NCBI GenBank assembly: GCA_963751355.1 | Contig: CAVVVS010000062.1 | Location: 1 to 64,000, forward strand | Reading direction: 5' to 3' | Length of the DNA stretch: 64,000 nucleotides | Source: CAVVVS01 sp963751355 | Lineage (GTDB): Bacteria; Bacteroidota; Ignavibacteria; Ignavibacteriales; Ignavibacteriaceae | Part shown: piece by piece, positions 1 to 11,800 of the stretch | How positions within the stretch are numbered: position 1 is the stretch's first letter | Layout: every line of letters starts with the position of its first letter | Notes under the pieces: model-generated | Seen by the model: the letters and a program-made list of their open reading frames with translations, nothing else | Told to the model about the DNA's origin: nothing | Database searches by the model: none | Made by a program: the position numbers and the translations under genes

Positions 1-530
1 AAAGGGATTGTCATCAAGGCAAACAAAGAATACCAGACAACCCAGACCGAGATAATGAAGAACAATTCGGAACAGCTTGCCGCAGAACAAAAAGCGCGGC
101 TTGAAGCTGAAAATAGGGCAGCTAAGGCACAAGCAGACCTTGCAAAACTTGCAGCAGTTAAGGAAGAAGAACGCGGACTGGTAATTACACCTTTCGGGCA
201 GTGTCCTCTTTTGCTTCTAGCAAATCGGAACTCTTGCCGGCGGCGCAGAATCGGCTGAATCGTGTTGCCGATGCGCTCTTAGAGACTAAAGAACGAAGAT
301 TAACCGTTGAGGGTTATACGGATTCACAGGGTTCTTCCAGTTATAACCAGGATTTATCACAGAGGCGTGCTGATGCAGTTCGGTCGTACCTTATCTCGCG
401 CGGCTACCCGGGCAATTTGATACTAGCGCAGGGTATCGGTGAAAATAGACCGGTTGCGGACAATTCCAACGCAGAAGGTAGAGCTAACAATAGACGTGTA
501 GAGATTGTCATCGATCGTACTGCCAAATAG
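1..530 (+). CDS. OmpA-family peptidoglycan-binding lipoprotein/porin tail, 5' truncated and frameshifted
   Basis: The reading frame is open from the first base, so the start lies outside the window. An Ala/Glu/Lys-rich helical stretch (DUF4398-like or coiled coil) leads into an OmpA C-terminal domain, with the signature VEGYTDSQGS, then NQDLSQRRADAVRSYL and GRANNRRVEIVI. This domain normally binds peptidoglycan from the periplasmic face of the outer membrane. The helical part and the OmpA domain are in different frames. Removing one C from the CC at about 192 and one T from the TTTT at about 209-212 restores a continuous ITLSGSVLFASSKSEL, the family's usual entry into the domain. Two single-base insertions within 20 bases suggest sequencing error or recent decay. 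A strong terminator follows 30 bases after the stop. Confidence 0.8.
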
Positions 531-560
531 CCGGCAGGTTAATAAATATTCTTTTAAACG

Positions 561-586
561 AGGCCCGGAAATATTCCGGGTCTTTT
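561..586 (+). terminator. Rho-independent terminator after the OmpA-family gene
   Basis: GGCCCGGAA and TTCCGGGTC form a GC-rich stem with a very short loop, followed by TTTT. It lies 30 bases beyond the OmpA stop codon. Confidence 0.8.
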
Positions 587-822
587 GTACTTTAACGGAG
601 AATAGACTTTATCATTTTTTTACATATTAATTACTTCCGAGCAATAATATTGGTTTATGAACTGATTCATTAATTCTTAATCCTGATAGACTTTTCAATA
701 GTGCCGCAGAGTAATGGAAATTCTCAGAAATATATGCAAGATATGTAGCCATCGAATTTGAATTAAATGAAAAAACGAAGTAATAAGCGAATAATTATTA
801 TTTCATTAGGATTCCGAAAAAA

Positions 823-2031
823 ATGTTAAAAGTTAAATTAATATTCCTGTTATTTTTCTGTATATCATGCACATGGCTTGCACAAGCTCAGCAAAAATTT
901 CCTACACTCATTCGATCATCGATTGAGGATGAAATTGTTATTCTCACCATTGATAAACATGTATACTTCCCGGGTGATACTGTTCGTTTAAAAGTACAAC
1001 GAACCGACACCACGAGAAAAGTTATTATAACACCAATCTTAATCATCGAAGGTACAACACTAAATTCAATAAAGCATAACAACTACAATGCAGTTATACC
1101 CCAGGCATGTACACCGGGTTTGTATCGGGTTCGTCTCGGAGTTTTGGATTCTCAGGGACGGCGTTTTGTTTATGAAACCGATTGCGTTGTAGATGTTGAA
1201 GAGCACCAGGCAATTGAGCAGATAAGCAGGTACGTACGCATTGAACCTAAAGCCGGCAGTGAAGATATGCACTCGCCTGTAACGCTCGACCGCAGTCAAG
1301 TACGAAACATCCGGGTGATATTTCAGCGTGATAGTATCCGGCCGGGAATGGGTCCTCAGTTTGTTACAATAAGGACAACAGTGCAATTGCGGGACGGAAC
1401 CACTGCACAAACTTTTCAACGACGTGTATTAACATTCCGAAATAACAACGACCCTGACCGGGACCGTGCTATGTTAATTCAATACCGCAATGCTTACGGC
1501 GCATATGCAGCAATCCGGGCGGAGGAATTTTCGCAAGTACACATACATGTAGATTCCCTGCCCGATTGGGCTATTATAAAGATAAATATCGAGCCTGACT
1601 ATACTATAAAAATCGGAGGTTATGATAGAAACAACTCATATACCCGCTATTTCCGTATAAGAGGTCCAAAAATTGAGATCGGCTTCTCCCTCGGGATACC
1701 TAAAGTTTTGTTTGATTCACAGGCAAAAGATTCCTTGGACTACGGTAACACAAGTGCAATGATACGATTTTATTATGTGAATGAATTAACCGGAAATCGA
1801 TTTCCGGTTAACCTTGGTGTAGGAACCTTCGGTGTTAATTCTCCTCTCGATGTTAATGTTGGGCGCGGGGGATTTGCACTTTCGATTTTCCTTGATTTGG
1901 CTGAGATGACCAGAATTCTAGGAATCAATTTAGTCAAGAAAATCACCGGGGGGCTGGAGTTTGCTCCGTTCTTCCCTATTAAAAAGAGGTCACGATTTTT
2001 AATTGACGCTCAAATAGGCATTCTGCTTTAA
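823..2031 (+). CDS. Secreted protein with a macroglobulin-like N-terminal domain and beta-rich C-terminus
   Basis: 402 aa. The N-terminus is a clear Sec signal peptide (KLIFLLFFCISCTWLAQAQ, cleavage near residue 22). Residues about 35-125 resemble the MG2-type macroglobulin domain of large bacteroidetal surface proteins: YFPGDTVRLKVQ, then a strand pattern ending GLYRVRLGVLDSQGRRFVYET. The last ~120 residues are rich in alternating Gly/aromatic strands (IEIGFSLGIPKV, RFPVNLGVGTFGV, FLIDAQIGILL) and end in a hydrophobic strand, as outer-membrane barrels do. I do not recognise a named family. An export or cell-envelope role is inferred from the signal peptide and strand pattern only. It stands alone, with a non-coding tract on the 3' side. 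Confidence 0.6.
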   Translation: MLKVKLIFLLFFCISCTWLAQAQQKFPTLIRSSIEDEIVILTIDKHVYFPGDTVRLKVQRTDTTRKVIITPILIIEGTTLNSIKHNNYNAVIPQACTPGLYRVRLGVLDSQGRRFVYETDCVVDVEEHQAIEQISRYVRIEPKAGSEDMHSPVTLDRSQVRNIRVIFQRDSIRPGMGPQFVTIRTTVQLRDGTTAQTFQRRVLTFRNNNDPDRDRAMLIQYRNAYGAYAAIRAEEFSQVHIHVDSLPDWAIIKINIEPDYTIKIGGYDRNNSYTRYFRIRGPKIEIGFSLGIPKVLFDSQAKDSLDYGNTSAMIRFYYVNELTGNRFPVNLGVGTFGVNSPLDVNVGRGGFALSIFLDLAEMTRILGINLVKKITGGLEFAPFFPIKKRSRFLIDAQIGILL

Positions 2032-2040
2032 ATTTAAATA

Positions 2041-2905
2041 TGTCCGTAAGGGAAAAAGAACAAATATGCAATCTGATTAAGATGCCTTAACAAAAATTTT
2101 TTGCGAAAGGTTAACCTTAAGCGTTAGCCTACATTCTATTATTTAACCTCACAACCGGGTATTAATTAACTGTAATTAAACAATATGGAGCCTATTTTTC
2201 CAAAATTATTCACGAAAAAACAACTTATCATAGAGCAACAGGATTAATCCATTTTTCATTCTTTTGATCTATTGAGTTATCGAATTTTTTGTCTTAATAT
2301 TCGAGAGGTAAGATACACGTATAAAAGATATTTTGATCCCAAAAAAAGGCGGGAAATAGAAATATTTAAGCAAAAACAGCGGAAGACCTAACACAAATAT
2401 GTTATCTGATTAAGATATCTTACGAGATACTCTCTCCAGAAGGGTTAACGTTTAGTGTTCCCTCCGCTAAGCGTTAACCTATATTTTCCCTTACACGGCC
2501 TCACAAACTTGATAAATCTGCAGCCTATTTTTTCAAAATTATTTGTGAAGAAACTAGTTATCCCGAATCAATAGGATTAATCCATTTTTCGTTCTTTTGG
2601 TCTATTGAGTTACCGAATTTTTTGTCTTAATATCTAATAGGTAAATACACTTATAAATGATGATTTAACCTAAAATGAGGGTAAAGAATAAGAATTGAAA
2701 GAAAGACTTAGGGAGAACCGAAAAAGGAAAGAGAACGAACATGCAATCTGTTAAGAATTCTTAACAGAAGCATTTTCCAGAAGGGTTAACGTTTAGTTCC
2801 CCCGCTAAGCGTTAACCTATTTTATCCGGAAGCTTACAAGCATGTAAAACAAACTTCCGATAAAAAATGGAGTCCGTTTTTTTCTAAGGTTAACCTTAAA
2901 AATCA
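2041..2905. repeat. Non-coding tract with about 2.5 tandem copies of a ~335-bp element carrying a hairpin
   Basis: The 911-bp gap 2032-2942 holds no convincing gene. Copy A (about 2041-2370), copy B (about 2371-2710) and partial copy C (about 2711-2905) share blocks in the same order: an AATATG...ATCTGATTAAG block (2061, 2394, ~2737), a GGTTAAC block (2109, 2443, 2784), an AGCCTATTTTT block, an AGGATTAATCCATTTTTC block (2240 and 2573) and a GAATTTTTTGTCTTAATAT block. In copies B and C the GGTTAACG-TTTAG and CTAAG-CGTTAACC arms form a long inverted repeat (2443-2480 and 2784-2818). Indels between copies and the absence of shared codons argue for non-coding function or a decayed element. Confidence 0.7.
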
Positions 2906-2942
2906 AGTAATCCCTTAAGAACCAAGCTAATAATTAAAAAAT

Positions 2943-5865
2943 ATGAAAAATAAAAATGCCTCTCAGATAGCATCATCAAATGAACCATCTTATGTAGTAG
3001 GTATAGGTGCGTCCGCCGGAGGCCTGGATGCTCTTGAAACATTTTTCAGCAATATGCCGGATAACTCAGGCATGGCTTTTATCGTTGTGTCGCATTTGGA
3101 CCCGTATCATAAAAGTATTATGCCGGAGCTAATTCAAAAATTTACTAAGATGAAATTATTTCAAGCTGAAGACGGAATGGCAGTTAAGCCTAATCATGTG
3201 TACGTTGCGCCGGCAAACCGTGATTTAGGAATACTTCACGGAATAATCCAACTGATAGAACCCCTTGAAGCACACGGATTCCGCCTGCCGATTGATTTTT
3301 TCTTCAAATCTCTTTCTGTCGGATTTAGGCGAAAAAGCTATTTGTATTATTCTCTCCGGAATGGCATCAGACGGCACTGCAGGATTGAAAGCCGTTAAGA
3401 GTGAATTGGGAATGGTAATGGTCCAGGATCCCAAATCGGCAAAGTTCGATGGTATGCCGGGCAGCGCCATTAACACCGGGTTAGCCGATTACATTCTTCC
3501 CCCTGAAGAAATGCCGGATCAGTTAATTAAATATACATCCCAAAAAGTTAAAGGTGTTTTATTAGATAAAGCAATTACCGATGGAAAAATTCCCGATGCA
3601 CTTCAAAAAATTTTCATACTTCTCAGAACTCAAACCGGTCACGATTTTTCACTTTACAAAAGAAATACAATATACAGGCGCGTGGAAAGGAGAATGAATG
3701 TTTCGCAATTGGAAAGTCTTCCGGATTATATACGGCTGCTTCAGGAAAAGCCCGCAGAAATAGAAAGCTTGTTTAAAGAGATTTTAATTGGAGTTACAAA
3801 TTTTTTCAGAGATCCCGAATCTTTCGAGAAATTGAAGATACTATTATTAGAGTTAGTAAATAATAAACCGAACAATGGTCAAATAAGAATTTGGGTGCCC
3901 GGATGTTCTACCGGTGAAGAAGCATATTCTATTGCAATTGTATTAAAAGAATGCATGAGTGAAACGAAAAAATATTTCAACGTGCAGATATTTGCAACAG
4001 ATATCGATAGCGAAGCTATTGAAAAGGCTCGCATTGGTTCGTTTTCAGGAATTGAACCCGATGTCGGAAAAGAACGTTTGAATCGTTTTTTTACTTCAGA
4101 GGGAAATGTTTATCATATTCGTAAAGAAATCAGAGAAATGCTGGTTTTTGCACCGCAAAGTTTGATTAAAGATCCCCCGTTTACCAAACTCGATCTAATC
4201 TCATGCCGCAATCTTTTAATTTATTTCAATAGCGAATTACAGAAAAAAATAATCCCGCTATTCCATTATAGCCTTTTACCCAATGGAATACTTTTTCTCG
4301 GCTCATCTGAAACAATTAGCGGATTTGTTGATTTGTTTTCAATACTGGATAAGAAATGGAAATTTTATAAAAGAAAAGATTCAATATACTCAGCACAACC
4401 TTTTATTGAATTCCCGGTATCGCGGGTAAGGGGAAAAACCTATGAGGCTATTACAAACATAAACGAAGTAAAAAATATTACCCGGCTGGCGGAAAAAGCT
4501 ATCCTGCAAAGCTATTCTCCAAATTGTGTTATAATAACCGGGAACGGTGATATACTTTATATACATGGAAGAACCGGCAAATATCTTGAGCTTACAAACG
4601 GTGAAGCTAAGATGAACATTTTTGAAATGGCACGGGAAGGATTGCAGCAAGAACTTCCCGCACTAATAAGAAAGGTTTTGTTGGGCAATAAAGAATTGAC
4701 TGCAGAAGAGATAAAAGTAAAAACAAACGGCAGAGCCCGGTTTATAAATATTACGGTTAAACCTATCAAGGAACCGGCTGAACTGCAGGGTTCTATGTTA
4801 GTTATTTTTGATGATGTAAAACCGGGGAAAAGTGCACCGGTTTCTAAAATAAACCATCATGATAAGAAATCCGAAAAAATTATTAAAGGAATTGAACACG
4901 AATTAAAATCTGTTAAAGAGAATTTACGCTCAACAATTGAAGAATTGGAAACTTCAAATGAGGAACTTAAATCGACTAACGAAGAAATGCAGTCAACCAA
5001 CGAAGAGATGCAAAGTTCAAATGAAGAATTGGAAACTTCGAAAGAAGAGCTGCAATCGCTAAACGAAGAATTGATTACGGTGAACAGCGAGCTTCAAAAT
5101 AAGAATGATGAATTATCAATCATTAATAATGATATGAAAAACCTACTTGACAGCATTGAAGTCCCTACCATCTTTCTTGATAATAATTTAGTTATTAAAA
5201 GATTTACGCATCACGCAACAAAGGTTGTCAATCTAATCTCTTCCGATATAGGCAGGCCGATAAATCATATTGTTACAAACCTGCAATATGAAAGATTAAT
5301 TGAAGATATCCAGGAAGTTTTAAGAACACTAAGCCGGAAAGAAATTGAGTTACAAACCAAAGACGGTGTCTGGTATCAAATGAGAATATTACCATACCGG
5401 ACAAAAAGCAACCTCATCGACGGAGTTGTAATTACATTTTCAGATATTAATTATATTAAAAAATCTTCCGAGAGAATCAATAAGTTGAACAAGGAAGTTA
5501 AGCTTGCGCGTGAGTATGCCGATAATATCATTGATACAGTGAGAGAGTCGCTCCTTATTCTGGATAAAAATATGAAGGTTATTTCAGCCAACAGGTCTTT
5601 TTATAAAATGTTTAATACCATAAGCGAAAATACAGTAGGCATGTTTATATATGAACTTGATAATAAAAGTTGGGATATACCTGAATTGCGGGAACTACTT
5701 GAGCAAATTATTCCCAAACGTAATTTTTTTGAGAATTATGGAATTGAATACAATTTTGTTAATGAAGGCAAGAAGGAATTAATATTGAATGGGCGCCAGA
5801 TACTTCACGGAGATAAAGGGACTAAACTAATTCTTCTTGCCATTCAATATAAAGATATAAAATAA
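2943..5865 (+). CDS. CheB-CheR-PAS hybrid signalling protein (frameshifted)
   Basis: About 973 aa once a single-base insertion near 3313-3325 is removed. Residues 16-200 are a CheB methylesterase domain: GIGASAGG with the nucleophile Ser24, VVSHLDP, and ILSGMASDGT with the catalytic Asp. A CheR methyltransferase follows (about 220-480), with YRRVERRM and the SAM-binding PGCSTGEEAYS near residue 320. Then comes a Glu/Ser/Asn-rich coiled coil (about 650-730), with repeated STNEEMQ/SSNEELE motifs typical of the PAS_10-type fusions, and two PAS-like regions. The two frames join between FFFKSLS and SDLGEKA; deleting one G there gives the family sequence. The next gene is a histidine kinase 13 bases downstream, so the two probably form one chemosensory-like two-component pathway. 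Confidence 0.85.
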
Positions 5866-5878
5866 GGGGGGGGAATAA

Positions 5879-7144
5879 ATGGAACATATGAAAAAAGGAC
5901 AGGGAAATGTCAATATTAAATCTAAACAGGCCGATGTTGAAAAACTTGAGGATGTAAAAAAACTTGTAGAACTCCTTCAAATACATCAAGTTGAACTGGA
6001 ACACCAGAATGAAGAGCTTAGAATTACCCAGGAGGAATTGGAGGTATCAAGAAATAAATATGTAAAACTCTTTGATTTTTCACCAATCCCCTACTTCACA
6101 CTTGATATTAACGGAGTAATTAAAGAGACCAATTTAAGCGCAAGCTATATGGTTGGAATTAGCAGAAATAAAATGATTGGGAAAAATTTCATTTCGTACA
6201 TTTTGCCGGATAGTAGAGAAATATATAAACATTTTATTAAAACTGTTTTTGACTCTTCGACAAAACACTCCTGCGAATTAAAAGTATTGAATAATGATAA
6301 ACAGGTATTCTACGTTCTGCTTGAAGGTATAAATCTGGAAAATGCACTGGAATCAGATCAAAAATGCCAAATTGCATTAATTGATATGACGGGATACAAA
6401 AAGATTGAAGCTTCAATAAAAGAAACGAACAAAGAACTTAATAAACTCAACGCTACTAAGGATAAATTATTTTCAATAATTGCGCACGATTTAAAAAGCC
6501 CTTTCCTTTCTTTGCTCGGTTCTTCAGAATTGATTGCTACAGAAATCGATAGACTATCGAAAGAGAAGATTAAAGTCTTAAGCAAAGGGTTAAATAAAAA
6601 TTTGGTAAATCTTTTTGATCTTTTAAATAATTTGCTTAATTGGTCGCTAACACAAAGAGATATGATAGACTATAATCCGTTAATTATCAATCTCAACGAG
6701 ATGATAAATAAAATGATTCAAGCGACGGAACATGTTGCAGTAAAGAAAGATATTTCTGTTTCCAACAATATAGATATGAATATTTATGTTTTTGCAGATG
6801 CTAACATGCTTCGCTCGGTTATTCAGAACCTTATAATGAATGCATTAAAATTTAATCAGCCGGGAGGAAAGGTATTTATCACATCTGTAAAAAATGGCGA
6901 TTTTGTAGAAGTTTCTATCGAGGACACGGGTGTAGGAATAGCGCCTGAAAAATCTTCCGAAATATTCGACTTCAATACATCGAATTCTACTTATGGAACA
7001 GCCGGGGAAAAAGGAACAGGGCTGGGATTACCCCTTTGTAAGGAATTTGTTGAAAGAAATAATGGTAGAATTTGGGTAGAAAGTGAATCAGGAAAAGGAT
7101 CAAAGTTTACGTTTACATTACCCTACTCGGTTTCTCCTTCTTAA
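5879..7144 (+). CDS. PAS-domain sensor histidine kinase
   Basis: 421 aa, apparently soluble, with no membrane segment. A short coiled coil (about 20-60, repeated EELRITQEELE) leads into a PAS domain (about 62-185), then HisKA with the phospho-acceptor His203 in FSIIAHDLKSPF, and an HATPase_c domain with N box NLIMNALKFN, G1 DTGVGI and G2 GTGLGL. All motifs needed for ATP binding and autophosphorylation are present. A purine-rich AAGGGGGGGGAAT ribosome-binding site precedes the ATG. It lies directly behind the CheB-CheR-PAS gene. No response regulator gene is adjacent, so the partner must be elsewhere. Confidence 0.88.
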   Translation: MEHMKKGQGNVNIKSKQADVEKLEDVKKLVELLQIHQVELEHQNEELRITQEELEVSRNKYVKLFDFSPIPYFTLDINGVIKETNLSASYMVGISRNKMIGKNFISYILPDSREIYKHFIKTVFDSSTKHSCELKVLNNDKQVFYVLLEGINLENALESDQKCQIALIDMTGYKKIEASIKETNKELNKLNATKDKLFSIIAHDLKSPFLSLLGSSELIATEIDRLSKEKIKVLSKGLNKNLVNLFDLLNNLLNWSLTQRDMIDYNPLIINLNEMINKMIQATEHVAVKKDISVSNNIDMNIYVFADANMLRSVIQNLIMNALKFNQPGGKVFITSVKNGDFVEVSIEDTGVGIAPEKSSEIFDFNTSNSTYGTAGEKGTGLGLPLCKEFVERNNGRIWVESESGKGSKFTFTLPYSVSPS

Positions 7145-7495
7145 AGCGGGTAAAATTTGTTTTATAATTACGTTAAGGTATGTTCAATAATATTTCCGGT
7201 TTGTTGATTGAGACTTAAAGTTATTTTGAAAAGATTGACTCAACTTTTGGCTCACTTTTAACAGACCATTGAGGCTGACGCTAAAATAATTTTTCCTTTC
7301 TCCAATTTAATTGCAATTTATCGTTCGGCACCATCTGCTTTCTATTCCCCGCAAAATATTACTTTATAGGCAAAGCTTTGAAACTGCCGCTAAACGAATG
7401 AAGATAAGATTAGGTTATCTCAACATTTATCCGTATCTTTAATTGTTTAGCACTAGGCTAAATTGTTTTATATATTATTTTTTAGAGGTTCTTAA
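7145..7495. other. Intergenic region; leader of the RRM gene
   Basis: 351 bases between the histidine kinase and the RNA-binding protein. The stretch is AT-rich, with a GAGG ribosome-binding site at 7485-7488. Such RRM genes often have long cold-regulated leaders, but I see no recognisable structure here. Confidence 0.4.
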
Positions 7496-7747
7496 TTGAG
7501 TACTAAATTATTTGTAGGTTCTCTGCCATGGTCGGTAGATGATAGTCAGTTGGAAGCCGCTTTTGAAGCGCATGGTACAGTTGTTTCGGCAAAAGTTATT
7601 AAAGACCGTGATACGGGTCGTTCCAGAGGGTTCGGCTTTGTTGAAATGGAGAATTCTACTGATGCAACAAATGCTTTAAATGCATTGAACAACTCGGAAT
7701 TATCCGGAAGAAATATCGTAGTTAATGAAGCTAAAGCACGCGATTAA
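7496..7747 (+). CDS. RRM-type RNA-binding protein (cold-inducible glycine-poor type)
   Basis: 83 aa, a single RNA recognition motif filling the whole protein. RNP2 is LFVGSL (residues 5-10) and RNP1 is RGFGFVEM (44-51), with the aromatic residues that stack on RNA in place. The linker DRDTGRSRGFGF is the classic form seen in cyanobacterial and Bacteroidota Rbp proteins, which are abundant cytoplasmic RNA-binding proteins often induced by cold. The start is taken as TTG at 7496 because GAGG lies eight bases upstream and residues 2-10 match the family start. It is a monocistronic unit closed by the terminator at 7774. Confidence 0.93.
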   Translation: MSTKLFVGSLPWSVDDSQLEAAFEAHGTVVSAKVIKDRDTGRSRGFGFVEMENSTDATNALNALNNSELSGRNIVVNEAKARD

Positions 7748-7773
7748 AAGATATTTAATCTTGTTTTCTGAAA

Positions 7774-7799
7774 GGCGTCTCAATGAGACGCTTTTTTTT
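7774..7799 (+). terminator. Rho-independent terminator after the RRM gene
   Basis: GGCGTCTC-AAT-GAGACGC followed by nine T residues: a perfect seven-base stem with a long U tract, 27 bases after the stop codon. Confidence 0.93.
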
Positions 7800-8076
7800 T
7801 GTGCTTAATGTAGAATCACTTTTCAATTAAAATATTCCGCCGGATCAGTGGAATTGAATTGGGAAATAGAAAGCATGAGAATATTTTGCTGGTAAGAGGC
7901 AAAACTCCGTATAATTAGGAGCAAAATAATAGCTTTTCCCGGGAATCGGTAGAATTTAAAGAATTAGAAAATTTTTAATATTCACTGCATCTCAATAATT
8001 ATCCGCTCTTAATATTTCTCATGCATCCCCGTTTCCTGTGTTACGGAAGAAGGTTCAAATTTATTACACCATTATT
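7800..8076. other. Intergenic region between the RRM terminator and the DUF4097-like gene
   Basis: The genes on either side converge here. AT-rich, and I see no gene or repeat in it. Confidence 0.4.
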
Positions 8077-8675
8077 TTATTGTAATATTACCACGAAATT
8101 CCCTTCTCCAAGCAGTATTGTTTTATTACCGTGCGCTTTAGCATCAATATTTACGGTGCCGTTTTTCGATTCGCATTCAATAAATTTGTATCCACGCCGG
8201 GTAATAGAAATAGAAGTTTCACCTTCTTCGTTATTTACTTTTATAAACGGGAAGATACCGTTTATCGAAACGTTTCCCGAATGTGTATTTATAATAATGT
8301 TCTTATTTGAAGGAATGTGCAAATAGTGAATATTATCTTCATGATATGTATTTATACCGATAGCCCAGATACTTTTAAGGTGTACCGGGTTAACAATCAA
8401 CTCACTTCCGATCAATTCTGTTTCAATATTATACGGTTTCCTCTCTTTCTCGTTGGAATAACCGATTATATTCCCTTCTTTTTTTGATGTAATATCAATT
8501 TCATTCGTGAGGAATCTGTATTCACCAGAATAATTTTCCCTTCGAGTTTTATTTCAACAAATTTAGTACCTGTCAGATCTATTTCACGAGTTGATTTAGT
8601 TTGGCTTTGAGCATTAATATTAATCATTGTTACAAAATCAATATTTATAGAACTATTTTTCCTTTTGTTCCTCAT
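8077..8675 (-). CDS. DUF4097-like beta-helical head-domain protein, frameshifted
   Basis: Two pieces in different frames join into one protein. The first (8675 to about 8510) has TKSTREIDLTGTKFVEIKLEGKIILVNTDS; after a one-base deletion the second continues as LTNEIDITSKKEGNIIGYS and IINTHSGNVSINGIFPFIKVNNEEGETSI. The regular short-strand pattern with NTHSGNVSI-type turns is typical of DUF4097/adhesin-head beta-solenoids. The product is about 195 aa and lacks a convincing signal peptide, so it may also be truncated at the N-terminus. Function unknown. It lies beside the leader-distal end of the CRISPR array but nothing links it to CRISPR. Confidence 0.55.
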
Positions 8676-8831
8676 ATATGGTTATAGATAATACTATGTA
8701 TACCAAGGTATTATATTAAAAAAATTATTTTTTACTTATAAATAATTTTAACGCCTTGGTAAGTGCAAAATAAATTAAAAATGACGCGGCAAAACCGCAC
8801 TGGATAAGCTTAAACTCGTAGGGCAGTTCGT
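8676..8831. other. Region beyond the leader-distal end of the CRISPR array
   Basis: 156 AT-rich bases. No degenerate repeat copies are visible here, so the array ends abruptly in a perfect repeat at 8832. Confidence 0.4.
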
Positions 8832-11800
8832 ATTTCAATTCTATAATAGTTCGATTAAAACGGTATTACCGAAGTTCCCCGGGTATTAAGATTAAAATTT
8901 CAATTCTATAATAGTTCGATTAAAACTGAGCCGTTCTGATAAGGATTGCCGCCCTGAGTAACATTTCAATTCTATAATAGTTCGATTAAAACCCGGGATT
9001 TCACCTTCTTCCTTATTCTGGGAAATTCATTTCAATTCTATAATAGTTCGATTAAAACTTCTTTTCTAAATTCAAATTCAACTTCAAATGCTATATTTCA
9101 ATTCTATAATAGTTCGATTAAAACCTACTCCAGGACCGGTTTCAAGTTCCACTACTAATAATTTCAATTCTATAATAGTTCGATTAAAACCTGCTGTTGT
9201 TCAGGCTTATTCTGATTGGATCCATATTTCAATTCTATAATAGTTCGATTAAAACTGGAAGTGAAGTATCTTGCGAATTCGATTCAGGGCAATTTCAATT
9301 CTATAATAGTTCGATTAAAACTCTTCCGGATGCATATAATCCGTGTGTATAACCGTTATTTCAATTCTATAATAGTTCGATTAAAACATGGAGGATTAGG
9401 AGTAGGAGTAAGCTATTCAACATTTCAATTCTATAATAGTTCGATTAAAACGTTCGCACTTGCGGGCTTAGTCCTTGCGGTGGTTTTATTTCAATTCTAT
9501 AATAGTTCGATTAAAACAGTAATAATTAAGCGATGTCGCACTTACTGTAGCACTATTTCAATTCTATAATAGTTCGATTAAAACATTGACACCTAACCCC
9601 GAATAAGCTCTTATTAAGTCATTTCAATTCTATAATAGTTCGATTAAAACGCATAAACTTCCGGAATAACCCTTCTCATAATTACAATTTCAATTCTATA
9701 ATAGTTCGATTAAAACGTCCTAATGTCATAAAGCATTATTCCTTTCATCCGAGATTTCAATTCTATAATAGTTCGATTAAAACGATGTATTTTTACAAGG
9801 TTCCCGGTTCCTGGATTAATTTCAATTCTATAATAGTTCGATTAAAACCTAAGCTCATTAGTAAATTTGCACCCCGCGACAATTATTTCAATTCTATAAT
9901 AGTTCGATTAAAACTTTAGCAGCGAGTAAATTTGTCAGTTCACCTCTTGTATTTCAATTCTATAATAGTTCGATTAAAACTTTAGGAATGAATTATCAAA
10001 TTGGTCTGCTTAAACTCTTTATTTCAATTCTATAATAGTTCGATTAAAACGGAGTTACGAGAAAATGAAAGTGTTTTGAACTGCATTTCAATTCTATAAT
10101 AGTTCGATTAAAACCATCCGGTGATTTCACAAGTAAAGGCATACTATATTATATTTCAATTCTATAATAGTTCGATTAAAACCCCACTAATAAATGCTAT
10201 AAAAAATGCTAAGGCTATATTTCAATTCTATAATAGTTCGATTAAAACCTTTGGCAGTTTGTTCGGGATCAATAAAATTATAAATTTCAATTCTATAATA
10301 GTTCGATTAAAACTATATCAAAAATAGATTAAGAAGTTTACACCTGCAAATTTCAATTCTATAATAGTTCGATTAAAACCCGCAAGCGTCACGGCTGTTG
10401 TATCACTTGCAGGAAATTTCAATTCTATAATAGTTCGATTAAAACGTGCTTTCGTTCCGGAACTTTTATCTTCAATGCCTTAATTTCAATTCTATAATAG
10501 TTCGATTAAAACCAACTGATAAATTTAATTGTCGTGATAAGTCCCTTATTTCAATTCTATAATAGTTCGATTAAAACGAGATCGTAAAAGCAATGATTCT
10601 CTATTCAAATAAGATTTCAATTCTATAATAGTTCGATTAAAACTCGTTGAGAAGGGCTTAAACCCGAGCCGTTTTTCGATTTCAATTCTATAATAGTTCG
10701 ATTAAAACTCAAATTTCAATATAACCTCATGCCTCATTTCTTCAGATTTCAATTCTATAATAGTTCGATTAAAACTGTGCGAACTTGTTGATTGGGACAA
10801 CGAAAAACGAATTTCAATTCTATAATAGTTCGATTAAAACTGGAATCTTTTAAATCTGTTAAAGCGGCTAAAACAATTTCAATTCTATAATAGTTCGATT
10901 AAAACGTTGCAACGTTGGCTCCATGGGTATTGGTGTGAGCGATTTCAATTCTATAATAGTTCGATTAAAACATTATTCACGATGATAGATATTGTTTTTT
11001 GAGCAAAATTTCAATTCTATAATAGTTCGATTAAAACGAGCAAATTGACTCTGTTAAGACGAGACTAAAAGACAATTTCAATTCTATAATAGTTCGATTA
11101 AAACCCAGGCACAATGCCAAATTAAGCCGAAGTAATTAACATTTCAATTCTATAATAGTTCGATTAAAACACCATTAATGCGGTACTACTTGGAATGAAA
11201 AATGAAATTTCAATTCTATAATAGTTCGATTAAAACTTTTAGAATTTTTTGATAGTGAGACCGTGAGACTTTAATTTCAATTCTATAATAGTTCGATTAA
11301 AACCTTAAACCTCTCATCGTCTATCACCACCGTTCTGCATTTCAATTCTATAATAGTTCGATTAAAACCTGCTTCAGACCTAAGCTAAACAAAGATGACG
11401 AATATTTCAATTCTATAATAGTTCGATTAAAACAGCATAAGTGATGATCCTGAACAATTAGAGGAATAAATTTCAATTCTATAATAGTTCGATTAAAACA
11501 AAAGCAATAGAAGCGGAAAAAAATGACTTAGCCGAATTTCAATTCTATAATAGTTCGATTAAAACAATAATGTTAATGACATTATTTTTTATGCTACTGA
11601 ATTTCAATTCTATAATAGTTCGATTAAAACTTGCCAGTCCGAAAAGAAACCGAACTGCGTACCTTTATTTCAATTCTATAATAGTTCGATTAAAACCTAA
11701 AGACAGTACGTTTACGGCAACAGCTAAAATGTTATTTCAATTCTATAATAGTTCGATTAAAACGGAATTGCTGTACATAGCACGACGTTCAAATAAATAT

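Noticed and set aside
8676..8831. CRISPR leader at the left end with transcription on the plus strand
   Set aside because: The plus-strand repeat would end ATTAAAAC, but the minus strand gives the usual ATTGAAA handle, agrees with cas gene direction, and the inverted-repeat leader lies between cas2 and the right end.
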